DNA of 51,916 nt from Deltaproteobacteria bacterium (GTDB lineage Bacteria > Desulfobacterota > Desulfobulbia > Desulfobulbales > Desulfurivibrionaceae): the NCBI GenBank assembly GCA_021847425.1, contig JAJZRF010000015.1, forward strand, positions 1 to 51,916, written 5' to 3'. Of this stretch, positions 15,484-24,050 are shown piece by piece (positions within the stretch are counted from its first letter, which is position 1; each line of letters begins with the position of its first letter). A program made the position numbers and the translations under genes. The notes under the pieces are model-generated. The model made no database searches and had not been told where the DNA came from. It saw nothing but the letters and a program-made list of their open reading frames with translations.

Positions 15484-15840
15484 ATGCGTGATCATACAAA
15501 ACTCCGTGCTTTTGAGATGGCTGACGAGGTAGTGGTATTGGTATATCAGGCGACCGCAAGGTTTCCGAGAGAAGAGTTGTATGGACTGACTTCTCAAATG
15601 AGGCGGGCAGCGGTTTCGGTTCCTTCTAACATCGTGGAGGGTTGCGCACGTGACAGCCAGGCAGATTATCTTCGCTTCCTCCATATGGCCTTCGGGTCAC
15701 TGAGGGAATTGCATTATCAAATAGGTTTGTCAAAGCGCTTGGGGTTCTTATGCAACCAGGATGCGGCACTGATTGAACCAAAGATGGTAGAAACCGAGAA
15801 GGTCCTGAATGGCTTGATCCGAGCGTTGCGTGATGAGTGA
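15484..15840 (+). CDS. Four-helix-bundle protein, S23/23S rRNA intervening-sequence family
   Basis: This encodes 118 aa starting at ATG 15484; the frame is open upstream to 15388 but that part is repeat sequence. The family signature is clear: FPREELYGLTSQMRRAAVSV then PSNIVEGCARDS and YLRFLHMAFGSLRELHYQI, four amphipathic helices. Members are often encoded in 23S rRNA intervening sequences or beside mobile and diversity-generating elements, and their cellular role is not settled; related Avd proteins bind nucleic acid and a reverse transcriptase. Here the gene sits between a full repeat (15246-15478) and a repeat arm (15841-15879), splitting the three CsgG/PelC-like genes. No strong ribosome site is visible. 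I take it as cargo or helper of the repeat family and unrelated to electron transfer. Confidence 0.9.
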   Translation: MRDHTKLRAFEMADEVVVLVYQATARFPREELYGLTSQMRRAAVSVPSNIVEGCARDSQADYLRFLHMAFGSLRELHYQIGLSKRLGFLCNQDAALIEPKMVETEKVLNGLIRALRDE

Positions 15841-15879
15841 CAGATATACTTCAGCCTTCAGACTTCACATAACTATCTG
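15841..15879. repeat. Right arm of the interspersed repeat after the four-helix-bundle gene
   Basis: CAGATATACTTCAGCCTTCA (15841-15860) begins right after the stop of the four-helix-bundle gene and matches the right arm (AGATATACTTCGGTCTTCAG) of the copies at 15298 and 23072. It is followed by CATAACTATCTGA, a decayed form of the end motif. Confidence 0.7.
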
Positions 15880-15884
15880 ATTTT

Positions 15885-17405
15885 ATGTTACTATTGAACC
15901 GGCAGGGCAACAGACGACAAAAGGCAGCAGGGATCGGGGTGCTGCTGTTGTTATTGCTGGTGGTTGCGGGAAAAGGGCTTGCTGTTCAGTTGGCGGTGAT
16001 GCCTGTTGAAGACCTGAGCAAGGGGGATAATGGTTTGAACCCGTCGATGACGGGTCGGCTGTGTGAGGCGCTTATCCAGAAAGGATATGCCGTAGTCGAA
16101 GAGAAACGGATCATCGATTTCATGGCAAAGTACCGAATCCGGTGGGTGGGTCGTCTCGACACCAATCATGTTTTGCTCCTGCGCAAGGAACTGGGTATCG
16201 ATTATCTCCTGCTCGGTTCGGTGAACCAGGTGCGGGAGAAAGAACCTGCCGCCCTGGGTGTTGCTCTTGAGATAGTCCGGGCAAACGATGCAAAGATGAT
16301 CTGGGCCGGAAGTGCGCAGCTGTGTCGGGCGGATGTCCGCAAATTTCTCGGTCTTGCCGAACCCCGGAATATTTCGGAGATAGAGGATATCGTTGTTAAG
16401 CGGATCATGGAAATCTTGCCGCAGAAGCTGCCGGAAAGCGCGGAATTTTCCCCGGAAAATCTCACGGAGGAGATCCGTCTCACCCCGGAAGTAGTAAAGC
16501 CCGGGGCAATGATGCACTGCCGCATCCGTTTTAGCGAGAATAATATGAGGCCGACGGATGTGTCCGTCTCCGTGGTTATCGGCGAGAAAATTGTCGAAGC
16601 CGTTTATTCGTCTCAAGAGCAGTGTTATGAGGCAGCATGGACAGCCACCGGGAGAGATGGCCGCTATCCGGTGTCCGTCAGCATCAACAGAGGGAAGCTG
16701 GGCAGGAAAAATATTTTTGCCGGAAGCTTTCAGGTTGATGGGCAACCGCCAGAAATCGCCCTGTCCCTGCGTGGGCAGGAACTGGACGGAGAGGTTGTTT
16801 TGCGCAGGCAGCTGACGGTGATTCCTGTTTTGAAAGAACCCGAACCCCTTGCCACCTGGGAGGTCGGGATTCTTGATGCATCCGGCCAGGTTGTCAAGGC
16901 AGAGAGTGGTCACGGCAATCTGCCCGAGCGTTTTTCCTGGTGGGGACAACGCCAGGACGGGATAATGGCGGAGGATGGCCTGTACACCGTCCGGGTGAGT
17001 GTTTCGGATCGAGCCGGAAACGATGCCTCTGCCTCCGAAAAATTTCGGGTCTTGCGGAAACGACCGGAACTGAACATTGTCACGGAAAAAAAAGAGGGAG
17101 CGCTCCAGATTGATCTTGGCTACGATGGCAAGGTTCCCCTGGCGTTCTGGAGGGTTGAGTTGAGAAACGGCGCCGGGGCGATTCTGCTGGAAACCAGCGG
17201 AGAAAAATTGCCGGCGCGGCTACTGGTTCCTCTGAGCAAAGAGGGCGACAAGGTGTCCTGCCGCGTTTATGGGCAGGATGTGCTGGGAAACAAGCTGCGG
17301 CAGGTTATTGACAACCTCCTGGCTCTCAAGTCCGGTGGGGATAAGACCGAGGACCAGGCCAGCGGGAAAGATGCGGAGGGGAATGGTTGGGCGGTGGATT
17401 TTTAA
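15885..17405 (+). CDS. CsgG/TolB-N-like periplasmic protein with Ig-like (FlgD-type) repeats
   Basis: This encodes 506 aa. N-terminal hydrophobic segment GIGVLLLLLLVVAGKGLAV with no lipobox, so it is secreted or membrane-anchored. Residues about 35-190 have the same fold as the two flanking lipoproteins (LAVMPVEDLSKGDNGLNPSM, GRLCEALIQKGYAVVEEKRI, LLRKELGIDYLLLGSVNQV, LEIVRANDAKMIWAGSAQL). Residues about 200-480 contain three or so beta-sandwich repeats of FlgD/Ig type (DASGQVVKAESG..FSWWGQRQDG..EDGLYTVRVSVSDRAGN). The C-terminus is polar and low-complexity. No strong ribosome site before ATG 15885, where a repeat ends, so the insertion may have altered the start. I infer an outer-membrane assembly factor working with the barrel. 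Confidence 0.7.
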   Translation: MLLLNRQGNRRQKAAGIGVLLLLLLVVAGKGLAVQLAVMPVEDLSKGDNGLNPSMTGRLCEALIQKGYAVVEEKRIIDFMAKYRIRWVGRLDTNHVLLLRKELGIDYLLLGSVNQVREKEPAALGVALEIVRANDAKMIWAGSAQLCRADVRKFLGLAEPRNISEIEDIVVKRIMEILPQKLPESAEFSPENLTEEIRLTPEVVKPGAMMHCRIRFSENNMRPTDVSVSVVIGEKIVEAVYSSQEQCYEAAWTATGRDGRYPVSVSINRGKLGRKNIFAGSFQVDGQPPEIALSLRGQELDGEVVLRRQLTVIPVLKEPEPLATWEVGILDASGQVVKAESGHGNLPERFSWWGQRQDGIMAEDGLYTVRVSVSDRAGNDASASEKFRVLRKRPELNIVTEKKEGALQIDLGYDGKVPLAFWRVELRNGAGAILLETSGEKLPARLLVPLSKEGDKVSCRVYGQDVLGNKLRQVIDNLLALKSGGDKTEDQASGKDAEGNGWAVDF

Positions 17406-17489
17406 CATGGCAGCCCTGATGTGCCGACGGGGATTTTATTTCCCCCACTCTTTTACCGGTGAGCGATGTGCTGTGGAAAAAAGAAGAAA

Positions 17490-18107
17490 ATGAAGACAGG
17501 AAAGAAGGTGTGCCGGGCATTGTGTGTGGTTATTTCCTTCTGGGGGATGTTCGCCCTGACCGGATGTGGCGCGAAAAAACCGTATGTCCAGGAATTTTCC
17601 GTAAGAGGGTCGGCTGATCGCCAAAACATTGCGGTGTTGCCTTTTGTCAACAGAAGTGGGTTCCCCCAGGGCTCAAAGATTCTCTATCGTCTTTTTCTCG
17701 TCGAATTGGTGCAACAGTGTCATTGGCATGTGGCGCTGGAAGGGGATGTGTTTAAAATCTACCGGCAGATGCATCTCAAGCCTTGGGATGTCCCGGACGT
17801 TGAGCAATTACGCGTTATTGCCGTTCGTCTTGGGGTTGATACCCTGATCGTCGGGGAAGTGCTGGAGATGGACGAGAAGGTGACGCAAAGCGGGGTGAGT
17901 CCGACGTTGAGTTTTCAGGTCCGGGTATATGATGGAAAGAGTGGTCTTCTGCAATGGTCCAGTTTGTATCGCCGGGAGGGCGGAGACTATCAGAAAATGA
18001 TGCATTTCGGCATGGTAAACACGGTAAGCCAACTTGGGAAGAAAATGGTTCAGGAGATTTTGAAAGTATGGAGAGAAAAAGGGCTGCTGGTATGCGCCGA
18101 CTCATAG
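17490..18107 (+). CDS. CsgG/PelC/LpoB-fold lipoprotein 2
   Basis: This encodes 205 aa from ATG 17490, chosen because it gives a normal lipoprotein signal (MKTGKKVCRALCVVISFWGM, lipobox ALTGC with C26); ATG 17466 is an alternative. The mature protein has the same plan as the protein at 14575: NIAVLPFVNRSGFPQGSKIL, FLVELVQQCHWHVALEGDVF, LRVIAVRLGVDTLIVGEVLEM, VRVYDGKSGLLQWSSLYRR. It is separated from the preceding gene by about 84 nt and overlaps the next gene. It is the third member of the tandem set, so a heteromeric or ring-like outer-membrane complex is plausible. The ligand and export substrate are not determined by sequence. Confidence 0.75.
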   Translation: MKTGKKVCRALCVVISFWGMFALTGCGAKKPYVQEFSVRGSADRQNIAVLPFVNRSGFPQGSKILYRLFLVELVQQCHWHVALEGDVFKIYRQMHLKPWDVPDVEQLRVIAVRLGVDTLIVGEVLEMDEKVTQSGVSPTLSFQVRVYDGKSGLLQWSSLYRREGGDYQKMMHFGMVNTVSQLGKKMVQEILKVWREKGLLVCADS

Positions 18108-19738
18108 TGGGGGTATGTTTTTTCCTGGTGTTTTCCGCCGGTCTTGCGCGGGAGCGGGCCATGGCGTCCTGGTCCTGGCCTTGGGAAGACACAAAACTGG
18201 TAACGATTAATGGCACGGATTATTCCACCGAGGATTATAAGCACTGGTGGCAAATCTGGAGGGAGGAGACGACGCCGCTGCCGGAAACTCCGGAGGAGTT
18301 CATCGACTGGCATCTGATGGCCCAGGAGGCTATCAAGATGCAGCTTTTTCTGGAGCCGACCTACAGAAGCAAAGTGGACATTTTTCTGAGAGTTCGTTCG
18401 CTTATGCTGTTGCAGGATGAAGAGGTAAATTCAAAAATTTCAGTAAGTGACAGCGAGATTCATAAGTTTTACCGCGAACAATATATCCCCCGGATACGGG
18501 CTCGGATTTTTTATTACACTGTGGGCAGTCCGGCCGAAGAGAAAATGACGGCCCTGCGGGACGGGAAGCTTTCCGTCGAAGAGCTGCTCGCCCTGAAACC
18601 TGAAGAGGGGGGTGTCACCTACAGTGAGGAGAAATGGTTCCGGGTTCCCCAGGCGCAGGGAGAATGGCGGACAATTTTGCAGGATGCCAAGCCGGGAGAT
18701 ATCACCCAGCCGGTCACCATGAACAAGGGGCTTATTGTTTTGAAGATCGAAGAGCGACAAGGAGAAGACCCCCATGATTTTGAGCAGCTCAAGGGGGGCA
18801 TTGAAAAGAAACTGCAGACCGTGAAAAATGATGCGGGGACCGCCCGTTTGGTGGACTCCCTGATCAAGAAATTTGGCATACAGGTGGATGAGGAGGTTCT
18901 TGCCAAAATCGGCCTGGACCCCCTTGACAAAGAATTGGCCGACAAGACGGTGATCAGCTCCAAGCAAGGCAATATCAGCGCGGCAAATTTCTGGGCAAGT
19001 TTGCAGAACGAGAAGGCGTTCAGAGAAAAAAATCAATTTCCGGCCGAGGAAATTGAGGCTATGAAAAAGCGGGTGCTGGCTGGTATAATTTCCCAGACGG
19101 TTATTTCCTGGGAGGCCATGGCCCGGCATTATGAAGAGAAAGAGCCGTTTAAGTGGGTGTATCGATTTTACTGTGAACACCGCTTGAACAAGGAGCTTGA
19201 AAAGCGCCTCGTGGAGCCGCAGGTAAAGGTTGACGAGGCGGAGATCGGGAAGTTTTATCAGGAAAATTCCGAGCGGTTTTCACATCCGGAGATGGTGGAT
19301 TATCTGTTGGCGGAGGGGGAAACTCCAGCGATAAGCAAGATGTGGCAGGAGGTTTCTTCCGGGCGTGATTTTGCTGAAGCGGCGGCAGAGCAGTTATCCG
19401 AGAAGCCCCAGCTCCAGCAGAAGCCGGTGAGTCAATTCAGCCCGGAACTCAAGGAGATTGTCCTTGCCCTGCGCAAGGGGGAGATGAGTCTGCCCTTCGC
19501 CTACAAAAACGGGAGCGCCGTGGTCCAGCTGGTGGATCATCGGGAAAAAGTTCTCCTGCCACTCCCGCGGGTCAGGGAGCAGATCAGTCAGGAATTGAGC
19601 CGACAGAAATATATGCAGGCCCGGGAGGATTTACTGCGGAAGTTAAGGGATGGGTCCGAGATAAGCATCAATCAAAAAGTGTGGGATAAGCTGCGAAAGG
19701 AGCTCGAGCATGCCGATGTCGCTGTCAAAAGCAAGTAG
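18092..19738 (+). CDS. SurA/PpiD-like peptidyl-prolyl isomerase (two PPIC-like domains)
   Basis: This encodes 548 aa from ATG 18092 (AAAAAGGG upstream; the signal peptide RRLIVGVCFFLVFSAGLARE is then well formed); ATG 18068 is possible. The N-terminal helical part (about 35-130) is SurA-like (YSTEDYKHWWQIW, EEFIDWHLMAQEAIKMQLFL). The first parvulin-type domain is at about 130-230 (SEIHKFYREQYIPRIRARIF, ILQDAKPGDITQPVTMNKGL). The second, weaker one is at about 390-500 (ALRKGEMSLPFAYKNGSAVV). It would fold or chaperone secreted substrates in the periplasm. It overlaps the preceding lipoprotein and the following 26-heme gene, so all are one unit; likely clients are the barrel and the OmcS-like cytochromes. 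Whether the parvulin domains are catalytic is uncertain. Confidence 0.82.
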   Translation: MRRLIVGVCFFLVFSAGLARERAMASWSWPWEDTKLVTINGTDYSTEDYKHWWQIWREETTPLPETPEEFIDWHLMAQEAIKMQLFLEPTYRSKVDIFLRVRSLMLLQDEEVNSKISVSDSEIHKFYREQYIPRIRARIFYYTVGSPAEEKMTALRDGKLSVEELLALKPEEGGVTYSEEKWFRVPQAQGEWRTILQDAKPGDITQPVTMNKGLIVLKIEERQGEDPHDFEQLKGGIEKKLQTVKNDAGTARLVDSLIKKFGIQVDEEVLAKIGLDPLDKELADKTVISSKQGNISAANFWASLQNEKAFREKNQFPAEEIEAMKKRVLAGIISQTVISWEAMARHYEEKEPFKWVYRFYCEHRLNKELEKRLVEPQVKVDEAEIGKFYQENSERFSHPEMVDYLLAEGETPAISKMWQEVSSGRDFAEAAAEQLSEKPQLQQKPVSQFSPELKEIVLALRKGEMSLPFAYKNGSAVVQLVDHREKVLLPLPRVREQISQELSRQKYMQAREDLLRKLRDGSEISINQKVWDKLRKELEHADVAVKSK

Positions 19739-21656
19739 ATTATTCAGTGCTGTTTTGGGGGTGGTGCTGCTGGTTTCCGGCGTGCAGAACGCCTCGGCCG
19801 AGCAAGCCCGGAAAACGTGCGTGGACTGTCACGCCGATATGGTGGCAAAATTCCAGCAAGGGGTTGTGCACGCTCCTGTCCGGGAGAAAAAATGTGATAC
19901 CTGCCATTTGCCCCACGGCATCATCGGCGGCACCTTTTTGCGGCAGGATAAACCGGCGCTGTGTCTGCACTGTCACCAGAACCTGGCGCCGGAACCGACT
20001 GCGGTTTCCGTGCACGAACCGGTGCGCAAGGGCAACTGCTCGGCCTGTCATGCCAGCCATAATTCCCCCTATCCCAAGCTGTTGCTCAAGGAACAGAAAG
20101 AGGTTTGCTACGGCTGCCATGACCGCAGTCGTTTTGAGAAGAAAAATGTGCATGCCCCGCTCAAGCAGGGATGTATGGTCTGCCATTCTCCCCATCAGAG
20201 CAAACAGCCTTTCCTGCTGGTGCAGGAGGCGGACAGCCTCTGCCTGAAATGCCATGAAAGCGGCAAGGAGACAATGCGCAAAGCGCATCAGGGCTTTGTT
20301 TTGAAGGAGGACTGCTTAAGCTGTCACAACCCCCATGCCAGCGACAAGAAGGGTTTGTTGAAAGCCGTTGTTCATCAGCCGGTTCTTGCCGGACAATGCG
20401 GACGCTGCCATGACGGGACCGGGGCGGATTTTGCCAAGCCAACGCAGAATGCCGATTTGCTTTGCGTTCAATGTCACAAGCAGGATCAGGCCACGCTCGC
20501 GGGGCAGCATCAACCGGTTAAGGAAGGGAAGTGCACGCAATGCCACAGCGTGCATGCCAGTGAAGTGCCGGGCATGTTGGCAGCTCCGGCGGCGACAGTG
20601 TGCCTGAAATGCCATGCGATGGGCAAGGACAGTAAGGCGCAGAGTGTGCATGATCCCGTGAAAAAAGGGGATTGCCTGGCGTGCCATCTCGGACATGGCA
20701 TAAGTAAAAATGCCAGCCTCAAGGCGAAACCGGCCGAGTTGTGTGCAAAGTGCCACAGCCGGGATCAGTATGGCGCGGGCAAAGGCGGGCATTCCCCCGC
20801 AGCCAAGAATGAATGTGCAACCTGCCATACCCCCCACGAGTCAAAGGAAAAGCACTTGCTTGTCAAGCCTGACGGCGCGATCTGCGTCGGATGTCATCCG
20901 CAGGTTGATAATCAGCTCGCCCGTTTCAGCGTGCACCTGCCCTTTGCCGCCGGGGAGTGCAGCCGGTGTCACAATCCCCATCAAAGCAGCGAGAAGGCCT
21001 TTCTGGTCAAACCTGTAACCCATGGAGAACTCTGTCTGACCTGTCATACGACCCTGCGCAAGAAACAGGCGGGCGAGAAGGGGCATCCGCCCTTTGAAGA
21101 GGGAGCTTGTCTGGGATGCCATGCGGCCCATTCCGCGGATTATGTCTTTCTCCAGGAGAAGAAACCGGGAGATCTCTGCCTGCAATGCCATGTACAGGTG
21201 AAAAAAGAACTTTCAGAGAAAAAAAATATCCATGAACCGTTCAAGTCTTTGGACTGCGGAGGATGTCACCTGGCCCATGGGTCGGAGCTAAAGAATGATC
21301 TGATAAGAAAGCAGCCGGACCTGTGTCTGACATGCCATCCGGAGATAGCCGTCAATTGGCAGACCGGGGTTGTTCATGTTCCGGCCGGCAAGGACTGCGG
21401 CCTTTGCCATGAAGCCCACGGCGGCAACCAGACGGCTTTGTTAAAGGTGGCGCCGGACAAGTTATGCGCTACCTGTCATAAAGGAGACGGGGCCAAGTTT
21501 CTCAAGGCGCATTCGGGTATGACCCCTTCGGGGAAATCATGTCTCTCCTGCCATGATCCCCATGGGGCTCCTGCCAAAGGCCTCTTGTATCCGGTGCAAC
21601 ATGCTCCCTTCAAGAAGGGGAATTGCAAAGCCTGTCATCCAGGGAGGAACAACTGA
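19710..21656 (+). CDS. 26-heme periplasmic cytochrome c (doubled-CXXCH repeats)
   Basis: This encodes 648 aa from ATG 19710, with AAAGGAG 7 nt upstream, overlapping the isomerase gene by 29 nt. The signal peptide is cleaved near ASA-EQAR. I count 26 CXXCH motifs from CVDCH (about residue 37) to CKACH near the end, all canonical, one per about 24 residues, in about a dozen units of pattern VHxPVxxGxCxxCHxxH...L..xxxLCxxCH. This makes one of the longer heme chains in a single polypeptide. No beta domain or membrane anchor is visible, so it should be soluble in the periplasm, or surface-attached through partners. It probably bridges the inner membrane and outer-membrane conduit. The stop codon overlaps the start of the following 16-heme gene by one base. 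Confidence 0.92.
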   Translation: MPMSLSKASRLFSAVLGVVLLVSGVQNASAEQARKTCVDCHADMVAKFQQGVVHAPVREKKCDTCHLPHGIIGGTFLRQDKPALCLHCHQNLAPEPTAVSVHEPVRKGNCSACHASHNSPYPKLLLKEQKEVCYGCHDRSRFEKKNVHAPLKQGCMVCHSPHQSKQPFLLVQEADSLCLKCHESGKETMRKAHQGFVLKEDCLSCHNPHASDKKGLLKAVVHQPVLAGQCGRCHDGTGADFAKPTQNADLLCVQCHKQDQATLAGQHQPVKEGKCTQCHSVHASEVPGMLAAPAATVCLKCHAMGKDSKAQSVHDPVKKGDCLACHLGHGISKNASLKAKPAELCAKCHSRDQYGAGKGGHSPAAKNECATCHTPHESKEKHLLVKPDGAICVGCHPQVDNQLARFSVHLPFAAGECSRCHNPHQSSEKAFLVKPVTHGELCLTCHTTLRKKQAGEKGHPPFEEGACLGCHAAHSADYVFLQEKKPGDLCLQCHVQVKKELSEKKNIHEPFKSLDCGGCHLAHGSELKNDLIRKQPDLCLTCHPEIAVNWQTGVVHVPAGKDCGLCHEAHGGNQTALLKVAPDKLCATCHKGDGAKFLKAHSGMTPSGKSCLSCHDPHGAPAKGLLYPVQHAPFKKGNCKACHPGRNN

Positions 21657-22828
21657 TGCGGCGTCTGTTTATCACTCTGGGAATATTCAGCCTGCTCTCC
21701 GGGCTCGCTGCTTCTGTCGTCCTGGCCGGAGATGTGTGCTACACGTGTCATGACAGGAAGAATTTTACGGGGAAGTCCATCCATCCCCCTGTGGCGCAAG
21801 GGAAATGCGGCGATTGTCATAATCCGCATGTTGCCAAATATCCCGGGTTGCTGGTGGAAGAAGGTTCCAAGCTCTGTTACACATGCCACCAGCGGGCGAA
21901 ACTCGAGTTTGCCAAAGGGGTGGTGCACCAACCGGTTCGAGATGGAAAATGTCTGAGCTGCCATGCTCCGCATGCTTCCGGCCATAATGGCTTGCTCAGG
22001 AAAAACCTGGCGGAGACCTGTTTCGGCTGTCATCAGGAGTTGGCAAAGCCCCAGGCCGTGACCCATAAACCCTTTGCCCAAGGGCAGTGTAATGTCTGCC
22101 ACCAGTCCCACCAGGCAAAATACGGTCAGCTTCTCAAGATGGAAGCCGGGGCCTTGTGTCTGTCCTGCCATCCGCAGGCGCAAAACAGTGCCGGGCATCG
22201 TGGCTTTCCTGGCAAGATCAGTGGCTGCCTTACCTGTCATAATCCCCATGGCAGCTCACGCAAGGGTCTTATCCGCCAGTATGAGCATGCGCCCTTTGCC
22301 GAAAAAAAATGCGACACGTGTCACGGGCATCAGCAAAGTCCCGGAAGCGAAATCTGCCTGCGGTGTCATGCCGGCGTGAAAACCAGCATGATGGCCCCGC
22401 ATAATCATATGCTGGCCGGGGCGGAAAACGGTTGCATCCTCTGTCACAGCCCCCATGCCGCGGATGATAAAAACATGTTGAGAAACTCGGGCAACAAGGT
22501 GTGTCAACAATGCCATGAAGACACTTTTGCCCGTTATGCACAGAGCAAGTATCGCCACCCCAGCGTCAAGTCTTGCAGTGACTGTCATGAGGTGCATGGC
22601 TCCGACCGGCTGGCGATGCTTCGGGATGATGGCAACAAGGTGTGCACACGTTGCCATCTGACCCAGGGCAAGTTCAGTCATCCTGTGGGCGAGAAGGTGA
22701 TTGACCCGCGCACCGGGCAGGAGATGACCTGTGTGACCTGTCATGATCCCATGGGCTCGGCGAATAAGTATAATCTTGTCTTGAGCGGGAAAAAAGACTT
22801 ATGCGTTCAATGTCATCGCAGTTATTAA
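21656..22828 (+). CDS. 16-heme periplasmic cytochrome c
   Basis: This encodes 390 aa from ATG 21656, within the TGATG overlap with the 26-heme gene and preceded by GGGAGG. The signal peptide is cleaved near VLA-GDV. Sixteen CXXCH motifs run from CYTCH (residue 28) to CVQCH near the C-terminus, with one motif per about 23 residues. The order of paired motifs, e.g. CGDCHNPH..LCYTCH, matches the 26-heme protein, which suggests duplication. It would be a companion electron carrier. The stop is followed within 8 nt by the triple repeat. Confidence 0.9.
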   Translation: MRRLFITLGIFSLLSGLAASVVLAGDVCYTCHDRKNFTGKSIHPPVAQGKCGDCHNPHVAKYPGLLVEEGSKLCYTCHQRAKLEFAKGVVHQPVRDGKCLSCHAPHASGHNGLLRKNLAETCFGCHQELAKPQAVTHKPFAQGQCNVCHQSHQAKYGQLLKMEAGALCLSCHPQAQNSAGHRGFPGKISGCLTCHNPHGSSRKGLIRQYEHAPFAEKKCDTCHGHQQSPGSEICLRCHAGVKTSMMAPHNHMLAGAENGCILCHSPHAADDKNMLRNSGNKVCQQCHEDTFARYAQSKYRHPSVKSCSDCHEVHGSDRLAMLRDDGNKVCTRCHLTQGKFSHPVGEKVIDPRTGQEMTCVTCHDPMGSANKYNLVLSGKKDLCVQCHRSY

Positions 22829-22831
22829 AAC

Positions 22832-23126
22832 GTAACTACTCAGGTGGATAGACCGAAGGTTGAAGGTTTTCAGGGAAAAATAGAGAGATATTTCAGCCTT
22901 CAGCCTTCAGCCTTCAGTCTAACTCCCCACATTAACTACTCAGGTGGATAGACCGAAGGTTGAAGGCTTTCAGGGAAAATAGAGAGATACTTCGGTCCTC
23001 AGCCTTCAGTCTAACTCCCCACATTAACTACTCAGGTGGATAGACCGAAGGTTGAAGGCTTTCAGGGAAAATAGAGATATACTTCGGTCTTCAGCCTTCA
23101 GTCTAATTTAATTACCTGAGTATTCA
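22832..23126. repeat. Three tandem copies of the interspersed repeat
   Basis: The block beginning AACTACTCAGGTGGATAG recurs at 22834, 22934 and 23026 (periods 100 and 92 nt). Each copy runs through GAAGGTTGAAGG, CAGGGAAAAT, a variable middle, CAGCCTTCAGTCTAAC and CCCCACATT. The last copy ends with the inverted end motif TTACCTGAGTATTC. AGACCGAAGGTTGAAGG pairs with CCTTCAGCCTTCAGTCT over 17 positions with one mismatch and one wobble, so each copy can form a stem-loop. It fills the 324-nt gap before the NHL gene, and no gene is visible in it. Confidence 0.92.
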
Positions 23127-23152
23127 CATTAACACATCGCATGGGAGAGAGT

Positions 23153-24043
23153 ATGCTCCGGAAAAAACCAAGATACTTTGTCGGTTGGTTGCTGTGCTTC
23201 GGACTATTTTTCTCCGCCGCGTCCGGAGCATGGGCGGTTGAATTGCAATCCCCCTGGAAATTTGTTTTTAGCCTCCAGGGGCCGGGCAGAGGCATGGCCC
23301 TGCCCGTTGCCCTCTATGTCGATAAGGAAAAAGAACGCTATTACGTGGTGGACAGCACCGGCAACAGAATCCTCTCCTTTGCCGAAGACGGCAAGTTCTT
23401 GCAGGATTTTACCGCCGAGAGCAGTCTGGAGAAACCATACGACATGGCGCGCTTGAAAGACGGGTCGCTGCTGGTCGTGGAAAAGGGGCGCAACAGCCTG
23501 ACCAAGGTGGATCTGAAAAACAAGAAAACCGATCCCGTTGTTATAACGTACCAGGGGCAGGACGTTTTTGTGGACCGTCTCGAGGTTGCGGGCGGCAAGG
23601 TATACGTTCTTGATCGTGCATCAGGCCGGATTTTGCAGCTCGATGAAGCATTGAAGGTGACAAAAAGTTATGCAATGCCTGCCAATACAGGCTGGCTTGC
23701 CGATTTCAAGGTGGTGGACAAGAAGATCTGGGCTCTGGATCAGAAGAAAAAACAGATCTATTCCTATGATGAAAATGGTCGCACAACCCCGCCGATACAG
23801 CTGGCCGGGCTTTCTTTCCCGGTGTCCCTGGCCGTTGACCAGGCAGGGACTTTTTATGTCCTTGACCGGCACCGCGATGCGGTTGTGGTTTACGGACGAA
23901 ACGGCGAGTTTAAATACAGGTTTCTAACCAAGGGGCATGGCCGGGAAAACCTGTATTTTCCCAAAGAACTCCTTTTCGATTACCAGGGGCGTCTTTGCGT
24001 GGTGGACGAGGGAAACAGCAGGGTCATGGTTTTCAAGCGATAG
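23153..24043 (+). CDS. Secreted NHL-repeat beta-propeller protein
   Basis: This encodes 296 aa from ATG 23153, with GGGAG 6 nt upstream; ATG 23141 is the alternative. The signal peptide (FVGWLLCFGLFFSAASGAWA) is cleaved before VELQ. NHL-type strands: MALPVALYVDKEKERYYVVD, YDMARLKDGSLLVVEKGRNS, WLADFKVVDKKIWALDQKK, FPVSLAVDQAGTFYVLDRHR, YFPKELLFDYQGRLCVVDEG. This amounts to a six-bladed propeller without insertions. It starts 324 nt after the 16-heme gene, across the repeat, and ends 7 nt before the third OmcS-like gene. In Geobacter, as I recall, an NHL gene also lies beside omcS. A role in filament biogenesis or anchoring is inference. Confidence 0.82.
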   Translation: MLRKKPRYFVGWLLCFGLFFSAASGAWAVELQSPWKFVFSLQGPGRGMALPVALYVDKEKERYYVVDSTGNRILSFAEDGKFLQDFTAESSLEKPYDMARLKDGSLLVVEKGRNSLTKVDLKNKKTDPVVITYQGQDVFVDRLEVAGGKVYVLDRASGRILQLDEALKVTKSYAMPANTGWLADFKVVDKKIWALDQKKKQIYSYDENGRTTPPIQLAGLSFPVSLAVDQAGTFYVLDRHRDAVVVYGRNGEFKYRFLTKGHGRENLYFPKELLFDYQGRLCVVDEGNSRVMVFKR

Positions 24044-24050
24044 GGGCCAG

